44,898 bases of DNA from Trichoplax sp. H2 (GCA_003344405.1 NOWV01000337.1:1-44898), one strand, 5' to 3'; counted from the stretch's first letter, positions 12,601-24,524 are shown. Made by a program: numbers and translations. The notes: generated by a model from the sequence alone, not told the origin.

Positions 12601-15370
12601 AGGTTAAGATATGTCCTATCACGGAACATTTCCACGATAATTTACAATCTACCATAAGTAAATTACAATCACAATGATTCGAACTGTAAGTAGATGATTT
12701 GCATTCCCTATCATAACTATTAATATCAGTATGTGTATAAGTGTCACTGTCATAAAAAGTCAGTGCTATATTAAAACACAGTATATCCAAATTAGAAATT
12801 AACTAAATAAGGATAGTCTAACAGAATTATCCTAACATAGATATTTCTACTCTAATACAGTATATAACACTGTCACACAAGCATTGCTAGCAATCTTACT
12901 ATCAAACGTACAACTTCAAAAACTGCTTTTGCATACTCTTACACTTAAACATGAAGCTAATTTAAAGGGCCTCTCTCCGAGTTTATAATAAGATTAAAAT
13001 TGATTTTAACCAAATTAATAAATTTAAAGCATCATCAAATTAATTAGATTAATATCGGACGAATACAATAAATCAGAATCGGTGGTTTTATAAATAATAA
13101 TAAAGTGTACGGTAGTGAGTCACGATTAAATCTATTTACTTGATCGGAATTCCTTTTCGTGATTCTAATCACGTTTTTAATTTTTCATACACAGAAATAA
13201 AAACTGTCTACACATTTTAATTTTAATCTACCAGATTGATCAATTAGAATTGAATCAATTTGAGTATATTATTCAATGGGAAATAATATAAACCATCAGA
13301 TTATTTTGAACTAGGCTATACCTACATTTTACGTCTAGATTTAACTTTGATCTACACGAGTAGTGACGTCATTCGACAGTAAAAAAATTAGTGTATTCCT
13401 ATCATCTATGTGGTAATAAAGAGTTGCTTATTGTTTTTCGATTAACGTGGAGTTAAATTATATTCGCGTTCAATCTCAAGGTAATTGAACTTCATTGTAT
13501 GATATTTCAAATATTGTTGTTCCATGTTATGATTGTTATTAGATAAAAATAATTGTACAATATTGCAGTTAACAGCGAAATTACGTGCACAAGATTGCAA
13601 TACTCTTAGTCATACCATTTTCATTCTTAGATAAAAAATTCAACGTACGTGATGTCCGTCATTGATATTTTTTAGATCGTAGTAGAGAAGAATAGAAATA
13701 AGATGAGCTAAAAATAGAAACAACTCTAGAATAGTATTGATCAAGCTTTCCGATTTTATAAGAATGGGATAATTAAATATACATGAGTTATTTAATAGTA
13801 ATACAAACAAAAAGTTATGATTTTTGCTCGCAAAATTCTATATACCTTGTGTACCAGAAATATAAAATTAAATGAATATGAAATAAATAAAAGCCTTATT
13901 TGATATGCTATAGCTCTGAGCAATACTTCAACTAGAGGATATCAATCAATCTAATATGAACTTTTAGACTTGGCTATTCTATTCTGTCTCGCATCAGAGC
14001 CATTTTCATTCACTGAATTTCTTAACTGCGGTTGCTGGCCAGGTTTGTTACTAACTTGTTATATGTGTCTTTATGTGGACTTCAATGGGTAAACAACGGC
14101 GTGTTATACATCCATTTCAATTAAAGTAATTGAATAGGTAGAAAAAATAAAATGAATAGATCAGCTGATTTTGTTAACCTGGTTTTGGTTTTTAAGTATC
14201 TAATCCTGTCATAAAATAGAATATCTAGATATTATTATAGCTATCAATCGATCCATATCCTCCGTCTTTATACAGTTATAGTTCCTTCTATGACAAGCTG
14301 TATTTTATCATATGGATAAAAACTTACGACACTATTAAGCATTTTTGCACTAGTTACCCTAGATACAAGGTGAAAATTATTATCGGTAGATGTCTTGCTT
14401 TTAAGAAGGTTGTCCATCTATGATATAATCAATGACTAGTCTAATCTAGCCATAAAGTTAGAAAGATTTTCGTAGTTTGTTCAGATAGAGTAATTAATTA
14501 TGACCAAACTTGTAGATCCGTTGAATATCCAATTTATTTACTTAATATTAGAAGTTACCAACGAGTAACAAATTCAGATCTAATAGTAAACTTTCGGCTA
14601 AGTCTCTTCCTGAGTTAAGATGGCTCAACTTTCAATACTGTCTCCTTTTATGCTCATATTCAAGTAGAAATTACTAATTTAAGTTAACTCCATAGGGCTT
14701 ATATCTAAATTTTAATAATGAAGACTAACGTTAGTCATTGTATCAGCAATAAATACTATAAGATGAATACAGCATTATTAATTAGCTATCTGCTGATGCT
14801 GAACATCTGTCTGTATAATGCTCTGTCTGCCAGTATTACAATAAATTATTCTCAATTATATTTACTTCAATATGTTTGCATCACTATCAAATCATTTTGA
14901 GTAAATAATAGATTATATGATAGCAAACTGTGCAATGAATATTGCGGTAAACGAATCCATTTTCTAGCTAGCTAGTGCATCCATACTGATACGTTTAGAT
15001 TCTAACAGTTGCGTATACTCTATTAATCTTTATCTATTTCTGAATACCGCAATTTATCTTTTCCACTAATTCTATTATGTGCTTAATTAAACGAAGAATA
15101 CCTAGTTAATTAAAAATCATTTTTAAATCATTACTTAAATAAATGCATTCATTTTATCCTTACATTCAATGCCATTTAGAAAGACTTCTTTCAATTTAAC
15201 ATAAAAGTTTCAAAATTATAATATATTGTCATCTTTTCTGCCCTCATATCCATTTTTATAGTACTTATAAAATTTTGTATCTGTATAATATTCCAGAATA
15301 TAACACCTATATTTTACAGCTGCTGGTTAATTATCAGTAATCCTCGTAAATGCATCAATGATCACTTATA
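9640..15370. other. Long AT-rich intergenic region, no supportable gene
   Basis: Only short frames are present. A plus-strand frame at 11981-12253 contains EPVRAFKDITNPM, faintly like cell-cycle proteins with RxxxGDITN, but nothing around it supports an exon. A minus-strand frame at 12599-12790 is Cys-rich (five Cys in about 27 residues), without an EGF or other pattern I can place. No tRNA or rRNA was recognised. Confidence 0.5.
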
Positions 15371-15374
15371 AATT

Positions 15375-15520
15375 AATTATCGGAAAATATCAGCCAACCT
15401 AATAATAATTTGTACGCCTACTTTATTGAAGTCATGCTTCAGAGATAAATTATCTAATTATCGGACAAATCTACCTGCCTAATAATAATTTGTACTACTG
15501 CTTTACTTAAGCCTTGTAAA
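15375..15520. repeat. Two-copy tandem repeat, about 81-bp period
   Basis: Both copies share AATTATCGGA followed by CCTAATAATAATTTGTAC and a TACTTTA/GCTTTACTT segment (about 15375-15440 and 15456-15520). Confidence 0.6.
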
Positions 15521-15524
15521 CGTT

Positions 15525-17060
15525 AAATTGAACTAAAAACGATATCCTAAATTTAGATCCAAATTAATCATTGTTCTAGTTTATTTATGCGACTTTATTG
15601 AAAACTTGAGCTACAGTACTTTACAAATATCAATCACGAAATAAAAAGTCCGATTTATAATTTAAAAATTTTCTCTGCTGGCTAACTATTAATTAACTTG
15701 ATGAAGACTTATCACACTTTTAATAAAGAGCTTGAACAAAAATAACTAGTAATTAAAATCTAGAGTTTATGTCTCCTTCTACTAGAATTATTAAGCTTAA
15801 CCATCAAGAATTAATGGCTAGCAATCACATCATTTTTAGCGTTATTGCATTTAGAGCAATTTACTTTCTGCGATACACCACTTTAAGAATGCGGTAATAG
15901 ATAGCCTTGCAATGATTTCAGCTAATTATAGTGCTTAAGTGTTAGGGTTAAGAATCCATGCACTACAAGCCTTAATCTTCTAATAAGGAAAACTATTATC
16001 AGTCGCTATAAATACATTAATATCTAATTCACTGCAATAGCTACAATTATAGTGAACATTAATGTAAGTTTTTGAAAGGATATAAGATAGGGCCTAAGGC
16101 ATCAACCAGTAACAAACATTATAAGAAATTAAAAACGTCTTGTGAAACAACTTATGGGCTTGGTTATAATACTAGAATTCTTCCAACTTTGTCTTAGTAT
16201 AAACTGGCAGATCTGAACGATGTTATTAACGGTTATATTTCCTTTTATAACTATTCCAAGTATATGCTCCTAAAATAATCTAGTCAGTCTCAGTTGAGTA
16301 GCTTGAGCAATTCGTTTCTCTTAGACCTTTCTTGTCATTTTGTTGACACGCAAGTAGTCAATCAGATTATTCAGTCACTAGTTTCCTTCAGATAGAGGAA
16401 GTTATTTGTGTTACTCAACATTAGAATTTACATTTATGTCATTGCGATATGAGGTTTGATGCTAGTAAATTTATAGTCCATTGTATTATCTTCCATAATC
16501 TTGTTCCATTCTATGGAAGAAATCTTGATAGAAAGAAATGATTACCGGTACTTTTCATGCTTAATTAGTTGTAGTGGTCTAATAAAAGAAAAGATCTCAT
16601 CAATCTACTATTAAAAATCTGACATTTCGTTATTTCTCCAGTATTTTTAGCCAGTATTTGCCTATAGCCCTATGCTTATTTAATTAAATGACTAAAATGC
16701 AGACACATATTGGCACTTTGAAAGTGTAATTTTGGAGATTATGGCTTTGATAACACAGCTAGCACAGTACAGTATACCTTCTTCCTTTATGCTCTTCATC
16801 CAAAACTTAATTTTCTCATCGTTTGATGTGATAAGATATCGGCTATGATTCATAGTTAGCCATTGTAGAATATTATTTGCTGTTACTTTCTACATACTCG
16901 TATAACAGTCCTACTATCTATAATAACGTTCAATTTAGTATTCACGTTGTAGTGAACCTTTCTATTTGTCTTCCAAGAAAATCCCTGTATAAAAAATAGT
17001 AGCACCTACCCCTGCCTACAAGTATTGCTATCATTTTATTAAATTACTAGTGGCAATGTA
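15525..17060. other. Intergenic DNA, no gene seen
   Basis: No conserved coding or RNA signature is seen here. Confidence 0.5.
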
Positions 17061-17062
17061 GT

Positions 17063-17238
17063 AAGAGATTAACTTTAATGAATCAATACTGTAATTTATT
17101 TATGCAGTAGCTCATTCGTGGAGATTAACCTTCATAATTAATTATGTAATTTATTTACGCAGCAGTATCAAATTGGTAAGACATTAATCTTAATAAACGA
17201 ATAATGTGATTTAGCTACGCAGTACGAAATTAGCTACC
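17063..17238. repeat. Three-copy tandem repeat, about 59-bp period
   Basis: Each copy has AGATTAA(C/T)(C/T)TT(A/C)AT, then TGTAATTTATTTACGCAG-like sequence, then a CGxAAATT-type tail. Copies begin near 17063, 17120 and 17180. The array ends about 310 bp upstream of the fucosyltransferase relic. Confidence 0.6.
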
Positions 17239-17548
17239 GACATGACACTTTATTGGTACACTTGTATTGCAGTTAGAAATAGACTCTTGCTGACATTTTT
17301 TATAATTACCAGCATGTAATTGGCAACAGATTTCATTGCCTTTCGCGTTGCAGATATGTCGAAATCAGGCCTTACTGTCACTATTGAATCTGTCTTTCAC
17401 AATCGGAAATCGGAGCCAAAGTGAAAAACATTTTGGAAAGAAAGTCCTTTCTGCTATGACGATCAGTCCAATAAAGCTATCAATGGATTAATAAAATTAT
17501 CTATTTCACATCGTCCCAATCAAAAATAGATCAGAACTTGATAGTATC

Positions 17549-18184
17549 ATGCGATGGAAGACAATTAGTGAGATTATTTGTATCATTTTAAACATTACCC
17601 AGGTTTATTTCATTAGTCATTTCCAAAAATTAGCCATATGCATCTACAGTCGACCTTTGCTTTCGGTAGAAGATGTTTAAGTTATTATTGATAATATCAA
17701 CCAGAGACTAGATGTCAAATGTATTCTATCAACCACTGCTGAAACTAAAACTCCCATAAAGCCTCATGATATCATTATTGAGGAAAAGCCAATTACATTA
17801 TTATGGACACCATGGTTTAATGGTCCATGGCCTATACAATCAGATCCAATACTTTTTAATTATAGACTATGCGAAATTACAAGAGATCACAGTCAATATA
17901 AGAGTAGCGATATTATAGTATTTCATGGATTAAGCCCAAAAATAACCGATCAAGCATACTATTCATCGATCAAGACCAAGCCCTATCAACAATTACGGGT
18001 CTTTCGGACGATGGAAAATCCAATCGCTACTAATATTGCTCCACCTGAATCCTATATTAATGCACAAGATTTTCATACTATCGAAGATTTAGTCAATCAT
18101 ATTCAAAATGTAGCTAATAATAATACCAAGAATAGAACTAGTGTGTTATTTTTATCGCCCCCTAAAGTAGAGCAGATTACTTAA
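17549..18184 (+). pseudogene. Alpha-fucosyltransferase (GT10 family) pseudogene, intronless, core deleted
   Basis: Read from the ATG at 17549, the frame starts MRWKT followed by a hydrophobic stretch (EIICIILNITQVYFI), the layout of a Golgi type II membrane enzyme. It then meets an in-frame TAA at 17678-17680. The same frame continues for 167 codons to the TAA at 18182-18184. It carries the GT10 N-terminal pattern (ITLLWTPWF, CEITRDHSQYKSSDIIVFHG) and the segment PYQQLRVFRTMENP, which corresponds to the QLWV...ESP region of the family. Directly after it, at about 18022, comes IAPPESYINAQDF...IEDLVNHI, which matches the far C-terminal APPxSFIxxxDFxSPxxLAxYL region. The roughly 130-150 residues normally between these parts, which hold the GDP-fucose-binding core, are absent. 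The protein could not be active. It could be an old single-exon gene or a retrocopy; I see no poly-A tail. Confidence 0.8.
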
Positions 18185-18463
18185 ACAACATTATTCTTGA
18201 TATAGCTTATGGGGCTAGCATTCGCATAATTGTGTCAATTATCCTGAGATTTTATTACCAATACTACGGGAATACATGTGATGCAGCGATATTCTTCGAG
18301 ATTAAAAATTAGTACACTGTTTTCATCGTCCCCGTGATATAGAAGATTACTTAAATAGCGTGATTTTTCCGAGGTACGGTAACTTATCAATGGGTTACTA
18401 TTCACAAGATTATATCAATTATCCTGATTTATATAACAATAATGTGAAGGCAGCTCTAGTCTA
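18143..18463. repeat. Two-copy tandem block at the 3' end of the fucosyltransferase relic
   Basis: Copy 1 (about 18143-18295) overlaps the last codons of the relic and copy 2 (about 18314-18463) follows at a 170-bp offset. Shared runs include AGATTACTTAAA and TCAATTATCCTGA. In copy 2 a frame without stops reads IEDYLNSVIF...YINYPDLYNNN; copy 1 has shifted frames with DYLNNII and VNYPEIL. The similarity extends across open frames, so the block may once have been coding. I do not recognise the family. Confidence 0.55.
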
Positions 18464-18469
18464 ACCGAA

Positions 18470-19920
18470 TATGACTACCTGAAGGTATGTTTCGGAAGAT
18501 TGGGTGTTCATCATCACAAGAAATTACAAGAAAATTAAACGAACGAAAAGCAGTCCTTTGCTATAGTTAGAGTGAGGAGGAAAATCGTATAAGGTTATAG
18601 CATGTATATTTTCTATAAATTTGGGAATTTTTGATCGATTTTATCCCACCACTTCATCACAAATCGCTATATTATAGATTAATGCTTGCATTAATTTGAA
18701 ATTAGAAATCTCATCATGCTCTATGATGACTAATGACCAAATTTCAAAATGTTGCTAGCAATCCGTTTCTATTGACTTGCAGAGTTTTGTGGACTTTGAA
18801 AATAATATTTTATTTTTTCTATGTAATTATTGTTCTTATTCAATCTGATTTCTAGCTTCCTTCAGGAGACTTGTTAACATGTATTCGGTAGTTTATCGAA
18901 CAGAAGCAACAGAAGTCCAATTAATTATATTTTGCGTCTCAATTACCGTACTTCCCTTTCTTTGATGCACTGTCTCAATTGGAACATTCTGTCGTCGATT
19001 TTAAAGGTACATCATTTACATATCCATGATCAGGTTCCATTAGAATTTAGCGTTTCATACTTTACTAGAGTCAAAATTTACAAATCAAATATCTAGCGGC
19101 ATATGTGGAGTAATACTCACATTAGCATAGAAATTTTCCATGGTCAAATGTATCTGAACTATTAGAACAGTGTTGTATTTGAGTAGAATTATATTTTAAT
19201 TCAAGGGTATAGTCTATCTCTTATGCCTCAATAGGACACCATATAGGATAATACATTTAAATTCTACTATTATTAGTGCCACTTATATACTTAATAGCAC
19301 AGAAAGAGGCCACTTATGGAGCTAAGTGGGCTTATATTAATAATACGTCGAGTGGAATAGCGGTATATCATAAAATTTATTACTTAAAAATACATGATTG
19401 TTACAGGGGCAAGCAATAATAAATCTAAATTCCATCAAGAATATCTTCAGATGGAATTATTTGGGCTATAATCGATACAAAAATGAAAAATTCAATAGTA
19501 GAATATTTATATTTTCTTGACCTATCTTAATATCCACAATAATCCTGTCCATTACTATCAAACCGATTATTTACTGATAATAATTGGTAGTGTAAAAAAT
19601 TTATACTTAAATGCTGGTGTTATGCAACTAATCAATCAATAATAATGCCATTGAGCAATATATAAGAAAAACATCTTCTATCAATGTGGCAAAAATTTTT
19701 GAAGAAAATATCTATTGCTATTATAATTACATGGTTGATATATCCTTGAATTAATATAAATGCATGGGTATTTCTTAACTAGCATACCTTTTCAACGAAA
19801 TGTACGATAAAATTGCTCGAATTCTGTTTCAACCAATGCGGTAAGAAAATGTATCATACTTTAGTCTATGGTTGCAAGTTATTAATAATTATAATGGAAA
19901 GCCATTTAGATAGTTTCTCA
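18470..19920. other. Intergenic, possible decayed exon material
   Basis: Short plus-strand open pieces at 18949-19026, 19110-19165 and 19300-19400 are separated by stops. Some have the spacing of laminin-G domains (see findings). None is long enough to call. Confidence 0.35.
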
Positions 19921-22289
19921 CTAAGTATAAGTTAAAGTAGGAGTTGGAACACGATGCCACTTTCCTCGTTGACTTTGTATGTTAAGTTGTAAGTCACCAT
20001 AAATATCTTTTCTTGGCTTAAAGAGTTCATAACATCCCTAGTAATGATGGCAATTGTAATGTAAAACAGATATAATATATAACTTGCTAATAAACAGGAT
20101 CTCAAAACGACAGGCTAAGTTTAAATTGGGATATTCACTTATACTAAGAAAATTTAAATAATTTCTAAATTACTGTATTTAAATCTATCGTGCCCAAATA
20201 AAACCAGGAAGTAACCAACCTTGATTGTATTTGTATTCATTAATTGACAGATTGCAAAGAGGAGAATAACTAAAAGTGAATACGACGTTAATGCCCAATT
20301 CATTGCTCGAGAAGGAAGTCTTGATTGTGATATTGGCATATTGGCTTGCACTAATAGGTATCTAAAAGTTTCATATACTGCGAGAGCCTATAGTAGATGT
20401 AGCAAGCACAATAATGAGCTATTTCTTGGATGTTAACTTAATTAAACAAAGGAAAAGATCATTTTATATGGCTTTAATCAGAAACCTATGGCTAAAGTAA
20501 ACGCTACTGAAGATCAATTAAAATACAACAAATAATTATAGAGGATGCTATTATGATTTAATAATAGTTGTATAATATTAAAAATCGAATTATAAACATC
20601 CAGTATACCATAAGAAAAACGGGAACTACACTAATCCAGCAGAAAATCCACCAATAATACAACCATGGTTTATAACCAATCATTTTGGTTACAGATTTTC
20701 CTAGTTTAATAGAGCCTACACATAATCAAGATGCAAACATACAAGGCGTGCATATTAATATCGACTATTTATATCAGCTTAAAGAAATTAAAAGGTTTTG
20801 ATAAATGCCATGCCATACAGCAGAAGCAAAGGGGTAACATTTACAATCTTATTATCGCCTACCGTAGCCCCATCCAATGGCAATACTTTCAAATAGGCAT
20901 ATAATAAGAATTGATATCCCAGTAAAATGATTAGCCATCAAATTGACTATATGATATCCTGCCTGAGTAGTGCATGGTAAACTGATGCCATAGATAGTGC
21001 AGCATATTAACAAACTAATAACACTTGTTCTCTTTCTTGCGCCAACACTTTTTGGGAAACTATCCAATACTACTACGAGAATATTCTCTAAGTACATAAC
21101 CTAAATATCAAGTGTTATTATATAAGTTTATAACAGTAACGTCGCAATCTTATAGTTCAATATACTAGCTACTCGTTTTTTAGAATATTCCGAGTCTACA
21201 TCATACCATACATGCAGTAATTTAATTCTTGAATAAGAATGAGAAATCTTATTTTATCCGTACTGCATCAATACCAAATATTTACGTATATTTAATGTTA
21301 AAAAAAGTAACGTTAACCTGAGTACTTAAGCCTAACATCATAACCATCAAGTAAAACAAGATTGACCACAACTTGGGCAAAGAGACTTGAGCTGCCATTA
21401 AAGGATAAGCTACGAAAGCTAGTCTAATGCCTAACAAAGAATGGCTATTCAACAAGGTATTCTTAAATTTGCAATTTGCAAAAGTAACTGTAAATTACTG
21501 ATACATATCGAAATCTGTAGATAAGTATGTTAAAAGTAAATCAGTTTTATATACGAAACAATGTAGATTGCTCTCTGAACTAATCCTTGCCATTAACAAT
21601 AAATTAATTCGTATCAGAAATACCTCCTTCAACAGTATTGTCCACTTGTCCATTATTTGCAAATGCCAGAAACCCAGTAAAACTAAACATCGCTAGTCCA
21701 GCTAACAAACTAGTAATACCGTTAAACAGAGATACGAGCATAGCATCTCTGATCGCAATGAAAGAATAAATTATTAAATACTAACTTATAAATTTTATCT
21801 GTGTTATTTTACCGCAAAAGTCATCGATGATCTTAAATAATATAAGATATAAAAGCAAGCTTTCTTTATTACTACCTGAAACAGTTGTTATTGAATTTAT
21901 TATGGCTGCCGATGGTAATTAAGCAGCCGTATCCTAGACCAAGAGACTTCAATACTTGGGTAGCAGCTTTTGACCACACATCTACTTGGCCCAATTTTTC
22001 CCATCCAGCATGAAAATACAATAGGATTCCAGCTTTACTGCAAGATAATGTTGTTCCACGAACTATTATTACCACTAGCGTTAGGTAAGGAAATAGTACG
22101 AAAAAATAGACAACCTGCATTGGCGATAAATACACCAGTGAATTTAGGCCTTGTATTAATAATAATGCACTGACAAGGTTATAAGACAAAATCAACTTAA
22201 ATCATAACTACCTTACTAAAGGATTGGATACTCTTATAGATGCAGATATAGACAATTAGCCAAGCTAGCAGTAAACATAGTGCTGTATT

Positions 22290-22292
22290 CTA
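22290..22292 (-). other. In-frame TAG in exon 4 of SLC6 copy A
   Basis: The frame here is fixed on both sides: KINANINNFGEMQ precedes the TAG and [10 protein letters not shown] follows, aligning column by column with copy B ([10 protein letters not shown] then [10 protein letters not shown]) with no indel. The stop replaces the conserved Trp of the IRW motif at the start of TM4, and the codon before it is CAA where B has CGT (Arg). Confidence 0.9.
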
Positions 22293-22396
22293 TTGCATTT
22301 CACCGAAATTGTTAATATTTGCATTGATTTTCAAGACCATACGACTGTTATATATTATAGGAATTAGGTATTTGATAATTAACTCTAGCTTATTAA

Positions 22397-23000
22397 GATG
22401 CTAATAAATATACAATATTACGCACTTTAACCTACATTACTGTGTTGTAGTACAGCTATAGAGTAAATTATGCTTTAGCAATCATGGATGTAGTGGTAGC
22501 AGTTTATTGCTTTACTAATAAATAAACAATATTATGCCGCTTGAACTACACTTAGCACTTAGACCTTGCAGCTGCAGAGTAGATCATGCATTAGTAACCA
22601 TGTGGGGNNNNNNNNNNNNNNNNNNNNGGGGGGGGGGGGGGGTAGTGTTAGCGTATATAGTTTATTGTGCTAATAAATATGTAACCTTACATCACTTAAC
22701 CTACCACCTTGTAGGACAGCTGCAGAATAAATTATGTATTAGCATTCATGAACGCAGTTATAGCATATAAAGTTCGTCGTTGTGCTGATAAATGCGGGTA
22801 TACATATACAATCTCACGGGCTCAAACTATACTAATAACTTGTAGGACAGCTGTAGAGCAGATTATCTATTACCTATTACGGATTTAGTGATAATTTGTT
22901 ATTCTACTAATAAGTATGCATTATTAAGCTGTTTCAACTACGCTAATATGTTATAGAGCAACCGAAGAATAGATTATACTTCATCAGCTATGATGTGGTA
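22397..23000. repeat. Five-copy tandem array in intron 3 of SLC6 copy A, with assembly gap
   Basis: Units begin with (T/G)(G/A)CTAATAAxTA near 22397, 22513, 22668, 22781 and 22913. Most units carry a CTTGTAGGACAGCTGxAGA(G/A)TA-like segment followed by ATTATG/CTATTAGxxATxATG. Period is about 115-130 bp, apart from the unit that contains the gap. It accounts for most of an intron that is 191 bp in copy B and 666 bp here. The frame across the gap at 22534-22770 is not a gene. Confidence 0.75.
22604..22642. other. Assembly gap of 20 N inside a poly-G tract
   Basis: Four G, then N at 22608-22627, then fifteen G. The gap probably marks a long homopolymer that sequencing did not cross; its true length and content are unknown. 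Confidence 0.95.
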
Positions 23001-24524
23001 CTTAGCTTACTTCCAAAATTCATCGGTTGGAGCCGTTAGATTGCTACTTTGTGAAGGAATTAATCCCCAATAAGTTAAGCTTATTAATGTTGGGCTATTT
23101 GAGATATTTGATAATGAATAATTAAATGGTTGGCACTTAATATCATATGTACGACATCTATTTGTATTCCAATCATGTTCGCATCCTGCCCAAGGAAGTT
23201 CGCTTTGCATAGAGGCAAACAGAAAATTACAAGACCACGCAATCATAACGTTATAGTAAATTGCTGTTCCAAAGGAGCAAATAATCATTGCATAGCCAAC
23301 ACCTAATAAATCAAAGCAGTTATTAATTTGAAAAGATATCTTTTAAATGTTTTATGTTGTATCAAAGGTTGAAGAAAACTAAGTATTTCAGGTTTAATAT
23401 TACTAAAGATGGATATTGCAAGGTATTTTTAAGATGCATTCAAAAATAAGCGATCACCTTTCAGTATTGGAAATAAATGAGCCATCATTTGCAAGCTTCC
23501 CATTTGAGCATACTGACCGATGGCTAATTCCATAAATAAAATGGGAATTCCTATGATGATATAGATGACGAAGTATGCTACCAGGAAAGCAGCTGTAATA
23601 AATATAAAATCATTAGCATTATTTTGATTTTAATGGTTAAGAAAATATTAAGAATTCTTGCTCTTAATTCTATAGTTCTTTAGATATGGCTACTTATCTT
23701 TGGCAAACTCAAAAAACTACTCATTAGACAGGTATAGTAGCATTATTAAGACTATAGCTAAACTAATACAACTGTCTCTTTCTTGTACTATAAATATAGT
23801 AATTAAGACCATAGCTAAAAATTTAAGATTCCTTCTTCATATCAAAAACTCATTGTGATTTGCACTGCAGTGGAAAAGCATATAAAATGATATGGCTAAG
23901 TTGAGAAACTGAAGCGATATAGAAACTGACGCCAGAAGTATTTTGAAATTAGTTATTAGGATCCATCGAACCTAATAACAGTTGCTTATACCAATTGGAG
24001 TACAATTTACTACCAAATTTGATTTTCACCCTATATACTCGTAAGCCCATCTCAAATCCATGGTATCAGATCGTAGAGATACTCCTCAGAGATTGACTTA
24101 TTTCACACAACTATAAATTTTTAATATTTCACTGCAATAAATACAAATTGGACTTAGATCCGATTTTTGGTTGCAATAACCGCATCTAATCCATAAATGT
24201 TGCTGATGATTTCGTTAATCATAATCGATTCTGTGTCGGATTTATATACCTCCTCCATTAGTCGCGCAAAGATAGGGAAATTCCCATATATGGCCTAAGC
24301 CAACCGTATATCCGATAGAAGACAGTAATGATTGCATCTTTTTATTCCAGTGACTTCGTTTTGCTCCATTAGATTCATTAGATGTACCATTTGCATGATT
24401 CGTAGCCATTTCTGTAGCCATTGTATTACCGGTAGAGTTACTTAGTTGTTTCGAAGACTCTGATCGACAATTTAGTAAAATTTTTAAAAATACTTTTAAT
24501 AAGCAATATTAAATTTTCGCAAAA

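Larger units (their letters stand above)
19921..24421 (-). pseudogene. SLC6-family transporter copy A: 11 exons, premature stop, degenerate ion and gate sites
   Basis: Exons: 24421-24250, 23592-23458, 23302-23011, 22344-22212, 22114-21876, 21748-21624, 21430-21318, 21100-20863, 20715-20609, 20387-20220, 20037-19921. All introns are GT...AG, phases agree, and the sum is 1839 nt (613 codons with the stop, normal for SLC6). The 12-helix fold is readable: TM1 GYTVGLGHIWEFPYL, TM2 MELAIGQY, the loop-2 Cys pair CEHDWNTNRC, TM4 [19 protein letters not shown]6 ATQVLKSLGLGYG, TM9 SLPCTTQAG and tail KPRKDIYGDLQ. Codon 218 (22292-22290) is TAG where copy B has Trp, leaving only TM1-3. Several signature residues are changed: TM1 Asn to His44, TM1 Arg to Glu47, TM8 Asp to Ser401, TM10 Asp to Ala459 (numbers count the stop codon). 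Two introns (1 and 3) are expanded to about 660 bp. It may be a recent pseudogene, a variant allele, or a relative under different selection. Confidence 0.85.

Noticed and set aside
12640-12760. A TTCGAATC-like T-loop on the minus strand suggesting a tRNA.
   Set aside because: The flanking bases do not pair into a T stem, and no acceptor or anticodon stem could be drawn.
22534-22770. A 78-codon frame spanning the N gap.
   Set aside because: It runs through undefined bases and poly-G (translated as Gly) and lies in an intronic repeat on the opposite strand to the gene.
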